Source of the DNA: Lamprobacter sp046541315
GTDB lineage: Bacteria; Pseudomonadota; Gammaproteobacteria; Chromatiales; Chromatiaceae
Direction of reading: 5' to 3'
Length of the DNA: 13,063 nt
NCBI RefSeq assembly: GCF_046541315.1
Contig: NZ_JBKHDN010000064.1
Coordinates: 1 to 13,063, forward strand
Shown here: in pieces, positions 1 to 8,708 of the stretch
How positions within the stretch are numbered: the stretch's first letter is position 1
Layout: every line of letters begins with the position of its first letter
Position numbers and translations under genes: made by a program
The notes under the pieces: model-generated
The model's input: the letters and a program-made list of their open reading frames with translations, nothing else
What the model was told of the DNA's origin: nothing
Database searches by the model: none

Positions 1-221
1 TCATCCTCCGCCTTCTCGACTTGAACGCGACCGACCGGGGCGAGGTTCGCCGAGATGGTCGCGGGCGAGAGTTGGTCGTCGCCAGAGCCATCGTCGGCGA
101 GGATGACGTAGGCGGTACCAACCACTAGGAATACGGCAACGGCCTTGACCGATAACATGCCGAGGTCTTGAGTCTTCAGGATCTGCGACATGAAATCGTG
201 ACCGGACTTTTTCTCACTCAC
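1..221 (-). CDS. Membrane-anchored protein, N-terminal part (possible c5-type cytochrome)
   Basis: Open reading frame cut by the left window edge; 73 codons are visible. It begins at a GTG preceded by a GAGGAAG ribosome site about six bases upstream, which lies inside the preceding small gene. The first ~20 residues are polar (start MSEKKSGHDF), then comes one hydrophobic segment at about residues 22-42 (VKAVAVFLVVGTAYVILA), then an acidic, export-like stretch ending in NLAPVGRVQVEKAE. This fits an N-terminally anchored periplasmic protein. The 'APVGRV' turn resembles the lead-in to the haem domain of cytochrome c5 proteins ('..KPVGQV..'), but the CxxCH haem site would lie outside the window, so the function is a guess. 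The start overlaps the stop of the zinc-ribbon gene by eight bases, implying co-translation with it and with dnaE. Confidence 0.6.
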   Translation of the reverse strand, partial: MSEKKSGHDFMSQILKTQDLGMLSVKAVAVFLVVGTAYVILADDGSGDDQLSPATISANLAPVGRVQVEKAED

Positions 222-345
222 TGAAATCTTCCTCTTCGCGCAAGTTCGCACCGCACAGGGGGCAGGTCAAAACCGTGTAGAGACTGCCTGAATCCGCGCT
301 CGGGTTCAAGGTGCAACCACATTGACAGCCGAGAATCTTCTTCAA
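214..345 (-). CDS. Small zinc-ribbon-like protein (43 aa), translationally linked to dnaE
   Basis: Short frame reading LKKILGCQCGCTLNPS from a TTG and ending in CPLCGANLREEEDFSE. Cysteines at 7, 9, 11, 28 and 31 form a C-x-C-x-C plus C-P-x-C-G pattern about 17 residues apart, typical of a zinc knuckle pair (rubredoxin or zinc-ribbon style). The TTG start overlaps the dnaE stop (TTGA), and its own stop overlaps the next gene's GTG start (GTGAGTGA). Such end-to-end overlaps suggest translational coupling. An alternative in-frame GTG lies six codons upstream at 363, inside dnaE. Neither start has a strong Shine-Dalgarno sequence; the TTG has only AGGCGGTGG nearby. I do not recognise a named family. 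Metal binding is inferred from the cysteines, and the acidic tail is unexplained. It could be a redox or metal-handling partner of the downstream membrane protein. Confidence 0.6.
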   Translation of the reverse strand: MKKILGCQCGCTLNPSADSGSLYTVLTCPLCGANLREEEDFSE

Positions 346-3300
346 GCCACCGCCTGCGGGCACGCCGCGTCCGCTTCCAACGCCGAGCTCCAAGGGGGGT
401 GCGGCGACAGCCTGGGCACGGCCTCGCGACCGATTCGCGACCGCTGATAGACCACTTCGACGGCCGTGTTATCAGCGCCGAGCAGTTGCCGCAACCGCTT
501 CAGCAACCCATCGCTGGGATCGACCCTCCAGCGACCGCTCGGCCGCAAGCGCATCGAAGCCCCTGGACCCCGGTACTCGATTTGAATCGGCAGGCCGGTC
601 TCGAGGCGAGAGTGCTCGAGCAGCGTCGCCAACGCCTGCACCTTTTGCGCCCCGTCCGCATGCGCGTCTGGATCGCTGAGGTCGAACCGCAGCAGCAGAT
701 GATCGCCGAGCTGCGCGCGCGCCTCGGCCAGCGTGCGGACCTCGCTCGCGGTCAGGGTCCAACCATTGGTGAAGTTGTCCGGGCGCAGGCTGCCGGTCAC
801 GGCGACGATGGCATCCGGCACCAGCAGATGCCGCACCTGCTCGTACAACTCCGGGAACACCGTCACCTCGATGCGACCGGTGCGATCGTCGAGCGTCACC
901 GTCGCCATGCGCCCGCGCGCGGTCTTGTTGGCGCGGATCGCCATGATCAGACCGATCAGCGTGCGCTGCTCGCGCTCCTGTCCCCAGGCCGGGGCGGACA
1001 TCCCCTGCGTGCTCTCCAGCAGCCGCCCGATGCGCTGCGAGACCATCGCATTCAGCTCGGCCTCGTAGCGGTTGATCGGATGCCCGGTGAGATAAAGGCC
1101 CAGGGTCTCCTTCTCGCCCCGCAGGCGCTCGTCGTCGTCCCAATCCGGCCAGGTCTGGGCCGCGATCTGCGGGTCCGGCGCCACCGCGGTGTCGGGGCTT
1201 GCTTCCGCGATACCGAACAGATCGCCCTGCCCGGCTGCCGCCTGCGCGTGATGCTGCTCGGCGAGCTTGAGGGCGAGTGGCAGCCGGTGCATCAGCGTGG
1301 CGCGGTTCTCGCCGAGTCCATCCAGCGCCCCTGCGCGCACCAGTGCCTCAAGCACGCGCTTGTTCGCCTTCTGCGCATCGATGCGGCGACAAAACGCCCA
1401 GAGATCCTCGAACGGATGGTCTTGCCCGCGCGCATCGAGTATTGCCTTGATCGCCGACTCGCCCACGCCTTTGATCGCGCCGAGGCCATAGATGACGGTC
1501 TGGTCGCCGGCGGTCGTGAACCTGAGTTCGGAGCGGTTGATCTTCGGCGGCTCGACGGTGAGTTCCAGGTTGCGGCACTCATCGATCAGGGTCACCACCT
1601 TGTCGGTGTTGTCCATATCGGCCGAGAGCACGGCCGCCATGAACGCCGCTGGATAATGCGCCTTGAGCCAGAGCGTCTGGTACGACACCAGCGCGTAGGC
1701 CGCCGAATGGCTCTTGTTGAAGCCATAACCGGCGAATTTTTCCATCAAATCGAAGATATGGGTGGCGATCTTCGGATCGACGCCGCGCGCGGCCGCGCCC
1801 TGCTCGAAGATCGTGCGCTGTTTCTCCATCTCCTCGGCCTTCTTCTTGCCCATCGCGCGGCGTAGCAGATCGGCACCGCCGAGCGAATAGCCGGCCAGGA
1901 CCTGCGCGATCTGCATCACCTGCTCCTGGTACAGGATGACGCCGTAGGTGGGCTTGAGGATCGGCTCCAGGTCCGGGTGCGGATAGGCGACCTCGGCGCG
2001 CCCATGCTTGCGGTCGCAGAAGTCATCGACCATGCCGGATTGCAGCGGACCGGGCCGGAACAGCGCCACCAGCGCGGTCATGTCCTCGAAGCTGTCCGGC
2101 TGCAATTTGCGGATCAGCTCCTTCATGCCGCGCGATTCGAGCTGGAACACCGCCGTGGTCTGGCAGTCCTTCAGCAGCGCGAAGGCCTCCGTGTCGTGCG
2201 GATCGATCAGATTGATGTCCAGCGGCGCCTCGCCCTCGACCTCACGTTCGGCATTGATGGTCTTCAGCGCCCAGTCGATGATGGTCAGCGTACGCAGGCC
2301 GAGGAAGTCGAATTTCACCAGGCCCACCTGTTCGACATCGTCCTTGTCGTACTGAGTGACCGGGTCGCCTCCCTCCTCGCAGTAGAGCGGCGCGAAGTCG
2401 GTGAGCCTGGTCGGCGCGATCACCACGCCCCCGGCGTGCGTGCCGGCGTTGCGGGTGATGCCTTCGAGCTTGCGCGCCATGTCGATGATGCCGGCGACGG
2501 CCTCGTCGTCTTCGTAAGCGCTGGCCAGGTCCGGGCTTTCCTCCAGCGCCTTGTCGAGCGTCATCTTCAGCTCGAACGGCACCATCTTGGCGATCTTGTC
2601 GACGAAGCCATAGGGATGCCCGAGCACCCGGCCGACATCGCGCACCACCGCCTTCGCCGCCATGGTGCCGAAGGTGATGATCTGCGAGACCGCCTCGCGG
2701 CCGTACTTGTCAGCGACATAATCGATGACCTCGTCGCGACGCTCCATGCAGAAATCGACATCGAAGTCGGGCATCGAGACGCGCTCGGGATTGAGGAAGC
2801 GCTCGAACAGCAGATCGTGTTCGATCGGATCGAGATCGGTGATCTTCAGCGCATAGGCAACCAGCGAGCCGGCCCCCGAGCCACGCCCCGGACCGACCGG
2901 AATCCGTTCGACCTTGGCCCATTGGATGAAGTCGGCGACGATCAGGAAGTAGCCGGGAAAGCCCATCTGACAGATGACATCGAGTTCGCGCTGCAAGCGC
3001 TCGTCATAGATGCGGCGCTGCTCGGCGAATGCCGGTGCGTCGCGATCGAAGGTACGCTCCAAACGCCACTCCAACCCGGCGCGCGCTTCGGCGGTCAGAT
3101 GCTCGGCGATGCTCAGTCCCGCGGGCACCGGCGAGTCGGGCAGGAAGGTCTCGCCCAGGCGCAGATCGAGATTGCACCGCTTGGCGATCTCGACGCTGTT
3201 CTCCAGCGCCTCCGGCAGGTCCGCGAACAGCTCGGCCATCTCCGCCGGCGTGCGCAGAGACTGCTGCGGGCTATGGCGGCGCGGCCGGCGCGGGTCATCC

Positions 3301-3980
3301 AGCGTATGCCCGCTGTTGATGCAGACGCGTACCTCATGGGCGTCGAAATCCTCGGCGGCGAGGAACACCACGTCGTTGGTGGCGACGACCGGCACGTCCC
3401 TGGCCAGCGCCAGCTCGACGCTCAGCTCGACGCAGCGCTCCTCGTCCGCGCGCCCGGTGCGCATCAGCTCCAGGTAATAGCGATCGCCGAAGGCCGCCAG
3501 CCAATCATCGAGCAGCGCCTCGGCCTCGGCCCGATAGCCGCCGAGCAAGGCACGCTGCACATCGCCACCCGTGCCGCCGGAGAGCGCGATCAGCCCGTCG
3601 GCGGCGGCCAACACCCAATCGCGCTCGACCTGCGCCGGCAGGCCGTCGCGCTGCCCCTCGATGTAGGCGCGCGAGATCAGGCGGGTCAAGGCCGTGTAAC
3701 CGCGCTCCTCGTGCACCAGCAACACCAGCCGGTGCGGCTTGGCCGGATCGGCCGGATTGCGCACCGCCAGCTCGCTGCCGACGATCGGCTTGATGCCAGC
3801 CGCCAGCGCGGCCTTATAGAAGCGCACCAAGCAGAACAGATTGGTCTGGTCGGTCACCGCCACCGCCGGCATGCCGCGGTCCACCACGGCCTTCGCCAGC
3901 GGCTTGATCCGCACCAAACCATCGACGAGCGAATACTCCGAGTGCAGGTGCAGATGGACGAACCGGGGTTCCGACGACAA
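342..3980 (-). CDS. dnaE: DNA polymerase III subunit alpha
   Basis: Catalytic subunit of the replicative DNA polymerase III holoenzyme (1212 aa; E. coli has 1160). The order is: PHP domain (residues ~5-270, opening VHLHLHSEYS), palm and fingers with GPGRGSGAGS (~361-370), catalytic aspartates in PDFDVDF (D407 and D409) and KFDFLGLRT (D558), FNKSHSAAYALVSYQ (~750-765), a helix-hairpin-helix (GVGES near 838-842), an internal beta-clamp motif QGDLFG (918-923), and an OB fold (~1000-1080). The TTG start is chosen because MSSEPRFVHL aligns with the E. coli N-terminus, a GGAG at 3987-3990 sits six bases upstream, and an in-frame TGA lies shortly before it. The PHP domain looks degenerate: TDQTN at 43-47 replaces the TDH of metal-binding PHP domains, so proofreading is probably supplied by a separate epsilon subunit. 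Its stop overlaps the next small gene. Confidence 0.98.
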   Translation of the reverse strand: MSSEPRFVHLHLHSEYSLVDGLVRIKPLAKAVVDRGMPAVAVTDQTNLFCLVRFYKAALAAGIKPIVGSELAVRNPADPAKPHRLVLLVHEERGYTALTRLISRAYIEGQRDGLPAQVERDWVLAAADGLIALSGGTGGDVQRALLGGYRAEAEALLDDWLAAFGDRYYLELMRTGRADEERCVELSVELALARDVPVVATNDVVFLAAEDFDAHEVRVCINSGHTLDDPRRPRRHSPQQSLRTPAEMAELFADLPEALENSVEIAKRCNLDLRLGETFLPDSPVPAGLSIAEHLTAEARAGLEWRLERTFDRDAPAFAEQRRIYDERLQRELDVICQMGFPGYFLIVADFIQWAKVERIPVGPGRGSGAGSLVAYALKITDLDPIEHDLLFERFLNPERVSMPDFDVDFCMERRDEVIDYVADKYGREAVSQIITFGTMAAKAVVRDVGRVLGHPYGFVDKIAKMVPFELKMTLDKALEESPDLASAYEDDEAVAGIIDMARKLEGITRNAGTHAGGVVIAPTRLTDFAPLYCEEGGDPVTQYDKDDVEQVGLVKFDFLGLRTLTIIDWALKTINAEREVEGEAPLDINLIDPHDTEAFALLKDCQTTAVFQLESRGMKELIRKLQPDSFEDMTALVALFRPGPLQSGMVDDFCDRKHGRAEVAYPHPDLEPILKPTYGVILYQEQVMQIAQVLAGYSLGGADLLRRAMGKKKAEEMEKQRTIFEQGAAARGVDPKIATHIFDLMEKFAGYGFNKSHSAAYALVSYQTLWLKAHYPAAFMAAVLSADMDNTDKVVTLIDECRNLELTVEPPKINRSELRFTTAGDQTVIYGLGAIKGVGESAIKAILDARGQDHPFEDLWAFCRRIDAQKANKRVLEALVRAGALDGLGENRATLMHRLPLALKLAEQHHAQAAAGQGDLFGIAEASPDTAVAPDPQIAAQTWPDWDDDERLRGEKETLGLYLTGHPINRYEAELNAMVSQRIGRLLESTQGMSAPAWGQEREQRTLIGLIMAIRANKTARGRMATVTLDDRTGRIEVTVFPELYEQVRHLLVPDAIVAVTGSLRPDNFTNGWTLTASEVRTLAEARAQLGDHLLLRFDLSDPDAHADGAQKVQALATLLEHSRLETGLPIQIEYRGPGASMRLRPSGRWRVDPSDGLLKRLRQLLGADNTAVEVVYQRSRIGREAVPRLSPHPPWSSALEADAACPQAVA

Positions 3981-4011
3981 GGCGCGCTCCAGGGATCAGC
4001 GGCACGGGAAG

Positions 4012-4048
4012 GCGCTCTAGTCTAGCGACTTGCTCGCGAGCACCGCAA
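4012..4048 (-). promoter_or_regulatory. Candidate dnaE promoter with adjoining 12-bp palindrome
   Basis: Read on the minus strand: a -35-like TTGCGG (4048-4043), an 18-base spacer and a -10-like TAGACT (4024-4019). This predicts transcription from about 4012, some 30 bases before the dnaE TTG. Inside the spacer, touching the -35 box, is the perfect palindrome TGCTCGCGAGCA (4031-4042), which could be an operator. Each hexamer matches four of six consensus bases. No transcription data support it. Confidence 0.4.
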
Positions 4049-4086
4049 CGCTCGCAGGCCGATCGGCGTGCCGCGCCGGGCGCCCC

Positions 4087-4194
4087 TTACCGCTCCTCCC
4101 AGCGCCGCCGCTCGTCCCCGGAGATGGCCGGGTCGCTCTCGAACCACCGCAGGTAGACGTGCGCCAGGGTCTCGGCGAGCGAATGACAAATCAT
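4087..4194 (-). pseudogene. Orphan coding-like fragment (35 codons)
   Basis: A short frame (ATG to TAA) whose later part reads SLAETLAHVYLRWFESDPA and ends in charged residues rich in Arg and Glu (DERRRWEER). From the fifth codon on, every third position is G or C, as in real genes of this genome. The first codons (ATT TGT CAT) are not like this, and there is no ribosome site before the ATG. The coding-like part therefore probably is the 3' tail of a once longer gene broken near 4183. I do not recognise the family. It could also be a genuine small protein. Confidence 0.3.
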
Positions 4195-4203
4195 GCGGCA
4201 TAA

Positions 4204-4296
4204 ACAGCTCAATCCTCTGTGTCCCGCTTGGTGGAAGCGATCGAGCAAGGGCGTGAATGCGAGATCATCATCGCCCGCAATGGTCGCCCCGCCGCC
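4204..4296 (+). pseudogene. Phd/YefM-type antitoxin remnant
   Basis: From 4219 the plus strand reads VSRLVEAIEQGRE, then CEIIIARNGRPAA. This is the core of the Phd/YefM antitoxin family (typically KTQLSRLVEAIEQG, then IIIARNGRPAARL). The family's N-terminus is missing. Just before the match, AAACAGCTC (4202-4210) would encode K-Q-L, which fits the family if the 11 bases 4211-4221 (AATCCTCTGTG) are removed, so a small insertion seems to have shifted the frame. After GRPAA the similarity stops, 14 bases from the end of the neighbouring membrane-protein gene. No PIN/RelE-type toxin is visible nearby. The remnant is almost certainly non-functional. The family identification is from memory of the motif. 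Confidence 0.65.
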
Positions 4297-4310
4297 TATT
4301 CATCGCCTGC

Positions 4311-4982
4311 CTACGGCGCCGCCTCGCCCGCGCGCAGCAGGCGCCTGAGCAGCAACACCGCCAGCGCGATCACGACCACGACCAGCAGGCCGATGGTCGC
4401 CTCGGCGAGATTGCGCTTGAGCATGGACTCGCCGAGCAGCACGAAGCCCGCCCCATAGGCCCCGGTCAGCAGCATCGACACGCGGAAGTGCAGCCGCAGC
4501 GGGATGCCGGAAAAGCCGAGCAGATAGTTCTTGATGAACAGCGGCACGCCCGGCGTGATCCGCAGCAACAGCGTGAACCGCAGGGCGCTGCGTTGACGGC
4601 CATCGAACGACGGCAAGCGGTAGCGCGTGCGCGCCAGCAGGCGCTCCAGGTACGGCCGCAGTCCGCTGTGGGCGATCCAGTGGCAGAGCACGAGGTTGGC
4701 GGCCAACGCCAGCAGTGAACCGAGCAGCCCGAGAAGGGTACCGAACACGGCGCCAGCGAGCACGAACAGCGGCGTGATCGGGAAGCCGAGCGCCGGTAGC
4801 ACGGCCATCAGCAGGAAGAACGAGAGCGGATCGGCCTCGCGCTTCCAGTCGAGGATCCGTTCATGGTTCCAAAACAGCCACAGCGCCAGCAGGAGCGCGA
4901 TCGCCAGCGCGCCGATCAGCAGGAGCGCGCCCAGCCGGGAACGCTTGGGGCGCCAAGATGTGCCTCGCCGTCTCATACGCAT
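4311..4982 (-). CDS. TVP38/TMEM64 (DedA-like, SNARE-associated Golgi/VTT domain) membrane protein
   Basis: A 223-residue integral inner-membrane protein. The basic N-terminus is followed by a transmembrane helix (~17-38), then a VTT-type domain (~55-185) with the re-entrant-loop signatures ALGFPITPLFVLAGAVFG (64-81) and LRITPGVPLFIKNYLLG (140-156, including R141). A C-terminal transmembrane segment (~192-213) is followed by an arginine-rich end. Members of this superfamily act in lipid (undecaprenyl-phosphate or phospholipid) translocation or membrane homeostasis; the substrate here cannot be told. Start: the ATG at 4982 has no clear Shine-Dalgarno sequence, and the ATG at 4976 is equally possible. 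It lies 61 bases downstream of lysS on the same strand without an evident terminator, so read-through from the prfB-lysS unit is plausible. Confidence 0.85.
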   Translation of the reverse strand: MRMRRRGTSWRPKRSRLGALLLIGALAIALLLALWLFWNHERILDWKREADPLSFFLLMAVLPALGFPITPLFVLAGAVFGTLLGLLGSLLALAANLVLCHWIAHSGLRPYLERLLARTRYRLPSFDGRQRSALRFTLLLRITPGVPLFIKNYLLGFSGIPLRLHFRVSMLLTGAYGAGFVLLGESMLKRNLAEATIGLLVVVVIALAVLLLRRLLRAGEAAP

Positions 4983-5043
4983 GTCTGGCCATCAGCACGC
5001 CAGCGCATTCGCCATCGAATCGCGTGCCGCTCATGGTCGATGC

Positions 5044-6609
<1,566 letters not shown>

Positions 6610-6674
6610 GGCTCCCAATCAGCGTGGTTGGCGGATGCGTGGCGCCTATCCGCGCCTGTTGTGGTGATGCGTAT

Positions 6675-6689
6675 CGGGCCGCAGGCCCG
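6675..6689. repeat. Short perfect inverted repeat between prfB and lysS
   Basis: CGGGCC-GCA-GGCCCG, a six-base stem with a three-base loop, 15 bases downstream of the prfB stop. There is no T tract on the minus strand, so it is not a clear intrinsic terminator. It could stabilise or process the prfB-lysS transcript, or be chance in GC-rich DNA. Confidence 0.3.
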
Positions 6690-6703
6690 GTGTCGGCGGG
6701 GCA

Positions 6704-7802
6704 TCAAAGCCCGCTCTTGAGACTCGCTTCGATAAAGAGGTCCAAGCCGCCGTCGAGCACGGCCTGGGTGTTGCCGGTCTCGACATGGGTGCGCAAATCC
6801 TTGATGCGCGACTGGTCCAGCACATAGGAGCGGATCTGACTGCCCCAGCCGATATCGGACTTGCTCTCCTCCAGCGCCTCCTGCTCGCTGCGCCGCTTCT
6901 GCATCTCCAGCTCATAGAGCTTGGCCTTGAGCTGTTTCATCGCCTGGTCCTTGTTGGCATGCTGCGAGCGGCCGTTCTGGCACTGGGTGACCGTATTGGT
7001 GGGCAGATGGGTGATGCGCACCGCCGATTCGGTGCGGTTGACGTGCTGACCACCGGCACCGGAGGCGCGATAGACATCGATGCGCAGATCGGCCGGATTG
7101 ATCTCGATCTCGAACGAGTCGTCGATCTCGGGCGAGACGAACACCGCCGCGAACGAGGTGTGGCGCCGATTGCCGGAATCGAACGGCGACTTGCGCACCA
7201 ATCGATGCACGCCGGTCTCGGTGCGCAACCAACCGAAGGCATAATCGCCCTGCACCGAGACCGTGGCCGATTTGATCCCGGCCACATCGCCGGGCGAGAC
7301 CTCGGTCAGCTCGGCCTTGAAGGCGTGCGTCTCGGCCCAGCGCAGGTACATGCGCAACAGCATCTCGGCCCAGTCCTGCGCCTCGGTGCCCCCGGAGCCG
7401 GCCTGGATGTCGATGAACGCATTCTTGTCGTCCATCTCGCCGGAGAACATGCGCCGAAACTCAAGCTCGGCGACCCGTTGCTCGTCGCCTTGCAGGTCGG
7501 CGAGCACCGCCGCGACGGTCTCGGCATCCTCCTCCTCGGCCGCCATCGCCAGCAGATCCTCGGCCTCGGCCAGTCCGCTATCGAGTTCCCCGATGGTATC
7601 GACCACGCTCTCGAGCGCGGCGCGCTCGCGCCCCAATGCTTGCGCGCGCTCGCGATCCGACCAGACCTCGGGCTCTTCGAGTTCGCGCAGGACCTCGGTC
7701 AGGCGCTCTTGTTTGCCGGCAACGTCAAAGATACCCCCTAAGGAGCTCGAGGCGCCCCTTGAGATCGGCGATCTGCGTACGCGCCGGGTTGATGTCTTCC
7801 AT
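6704..7802 (-). CDS. prfB: Peptide chain release factor 2, made by programmed +1 frameshift
   Basis: Recognises UGA and UAA stop codons and triggers peptide release. The coding sequence is in two frames: 25 codons from the ATG at 7802 (MEDINPARTQIADLKGRL...) up to CTT, an in-frame UGA at 7727-7725, then the +1 frame from GAC at 7726 to the stop at 6704. The joined product has 365 aa, the same length as E. coli RF2. The anticodon-like SPF is at 205-207 and the catalytic GGQ at 250-252, exactly the E. coli positions. Residue 246 is alanine, the common form (E. coli K-12 carries threonine). GGAGG at 7808-7812, five bases before the ATG, fixes the start. A single-frame caller would start falsely at 7636. 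lysS follows on the same strand. Confidence 0.97.
7724..7742 (-). promoter_or_regulatory. prfB programmed +1 frameshift site (RF2 autoregulation)
   Basis: Minus-strand reading CTTAGGGGGTATCTTTGAC: an internal Shine-Dalgarno-like AGGGGG, the slippery CTT-T, and the UGA that RF2 itself reads. When RF2 is scarce, ribosomes pause at UGA and shift forward by one base to GAC. The core is the same arrangement as the well-known E. coli site. Confidence 0.96.
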
Positions 7803-7831
7803 GCGGGCCTCCGTTGGATGCAAAACGCACC

Positions 7832-7837
7832 ATGATA
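7832..7837 (-). promoter_or_regulatory. Candidate -10 box for prfB-lysS
   Basis: TATCAT on the minus strand, about 30 bases before the prfB ATG, matches TATAAT at four of six positions. The best-spaced -35 candidate (TACGAT, 17 bases upstream) is poor, so this is only a suggestion. The 147-base divergent spacer (7803-7949) has no gene. Confidence 0.25.
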
Positions 7838-7905
7838 CCCTAGCCGGCCTCGTCATCGTAGGCAAACTGGTCACGCCGTCACATCGGTCGCCCCCATCGA
7901 TCGTC

Positions 7906-7911
7906 TATACT
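7906..7911 (+). promoter_or_regulatory. Candidate -10 box for the transposase gene
   Basis: TATACT on the plus strand, 39 bases before the transposase ATG, matches TATAAT at five of six positions. No good -35 hexamer is seen at 16-18 bases upstream. Confidence 0.25.
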
Positions 7912-7949
7912 GGAACTCAGACCCTTTCGCAACAAGGAGTCATCGTCCC

Positions 7950-8678
7950 ATGGCCCGTCTTCCGCGCTTCGTCCTTCCCGGTTTTCCACAGCATGTGATC
8001 CAACGCGGCACGCATCATCAACGGATCTTGCGCGACGAGGAGGACTACTGGTTCCTCTGGGGGCGATTGTGCGATGCGGCGGCCAAGTTCGACTGCGACA
8101 TCCATGCCTATGTGCTGATGCCGAATCACTTCCATCTGCTGCTCACGCCCTGGCGCGACGACGGCATCGGCAAACTGATGCAGTACACCGGCCGCTATTT
8201 CGTGCAGTACTTCAACCACCGCTATGGGCGCGCCGGAACGCTTTGGGAAGGTCGCTACCGCGCGACCCTGCTCGACCCGGAGACCCTGCTGCTGCCGGTG
8301 AGCCGCTATATCGAGAGCAATCCGGTGCGCGCCGCGTTCGTCGAGCAGGCCGACGATTACGATTGGTCGAGCCATGCCGCCAACGCGCTCGGCATCGAGG
8401 ACGAACTGACCACCCCGCACCCGGTCTATCGCGCTCTCGGCGACACCGCTGCGGATCGCCAGCAAAGCTACCGCGCGCGCTTCGACGCCGGCTTGAGTCA
8501 AACCCTCATCGAGCAGATCAGGGCCGCCACCAATAAGGCCTGGGTGCTGGGTGACGAGCGCTTCTGCCAAGCCATCAAACACAGGCTCAATCGGCGCGCG
8601 CGTCCGCTTGCCCGCGGGGGCGATCGGCGCTCGGCGGCCTATCGCCGTACGCTGCGGCAAGCGGCGACCTTACACTGA
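7950..8678 (+). CDS. REP-associated tyrosine transposase (Y1/HUH, RAYT)
   Basis: A 242-residue single-strand DNA nuclease/transposase-family protein. The HUH motif is H60-F-H62 within VLMPNHFHLLLTP. The helix carrying the nucleophilic tyrosine is in GRYFVQYFNHRYGRAGTLW (81-99), with Y83 and Y87 as candidates, followed by EGRYRA. The C-terminal part (VLGDERFCQAI, then a basic Arg-rich region) is the usual RAYT tail, possibly for DNA binding. RAYTs are single-copy domesticated relatives of IS200/IS605 TnpA that process REP palindromes rather than mobilising themselves. The AAGGAGT site (7934-7940) is nine bases before the ATG. All recognisable family parts are intact, so it may be functional. 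I saw no IS200-type ends or GTAG-type REP palindromes in the flanking ~150 bases. It sits divergent to prfB and 30 bases upstream of the PHA-family gene. Confidence 0.93.
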   Translation: MARLPRFVLPGFPQHVIQRGTHHQRILRDEEDYWFLWGRLCDAAAKFDCDIHAYVLMPNHFHLLLTPWRDDGIGKLMQYTGRYFVQYFNHRYGRAGTLWEGRYRATLLDPETLLLPVSRYIESNPVRAAFVEQADDYDWSSHAANALGIEDELTTPHPVYRALGDTAADRQQSYRARFDAGLSQTLIEQIRAATNKAWVLGDERFCQAIKHRLNRRARPLARGGDRRSAAYRRTLRQAATLH

Positions 8679-8708
8679 CCGGACACCCGCTAGACACCGA
8701 GGACATCC

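Noticed and set aside
399..1865. 488-codon plus-strand open frame opposite dnaE
   Set aside because: Arg/His/Leu/Gln-rich composition with no domain signature. It is antisense to conserved dnaE and typical of stop-poor shadow frames in GC-rich DNA.
1977..4025. 682-codon plus-strand open frame opposite the 5' half of dnaE
   Set aside because: Same reason: composition mirrors the codon-complement of dnaE and no motif is recognisable.
6675..6689. prfB terminator
   Set aside because: The stem is only six pairs with no T tract on the transcribed strand, so I list it as a repeat rather than a terminator.
7917..8660. 247-codon minus-strand frame opposite the transposase
   Set aside because: The plus strand encodes a clear RAYT with HUH motif; the minus frame is a shadow.
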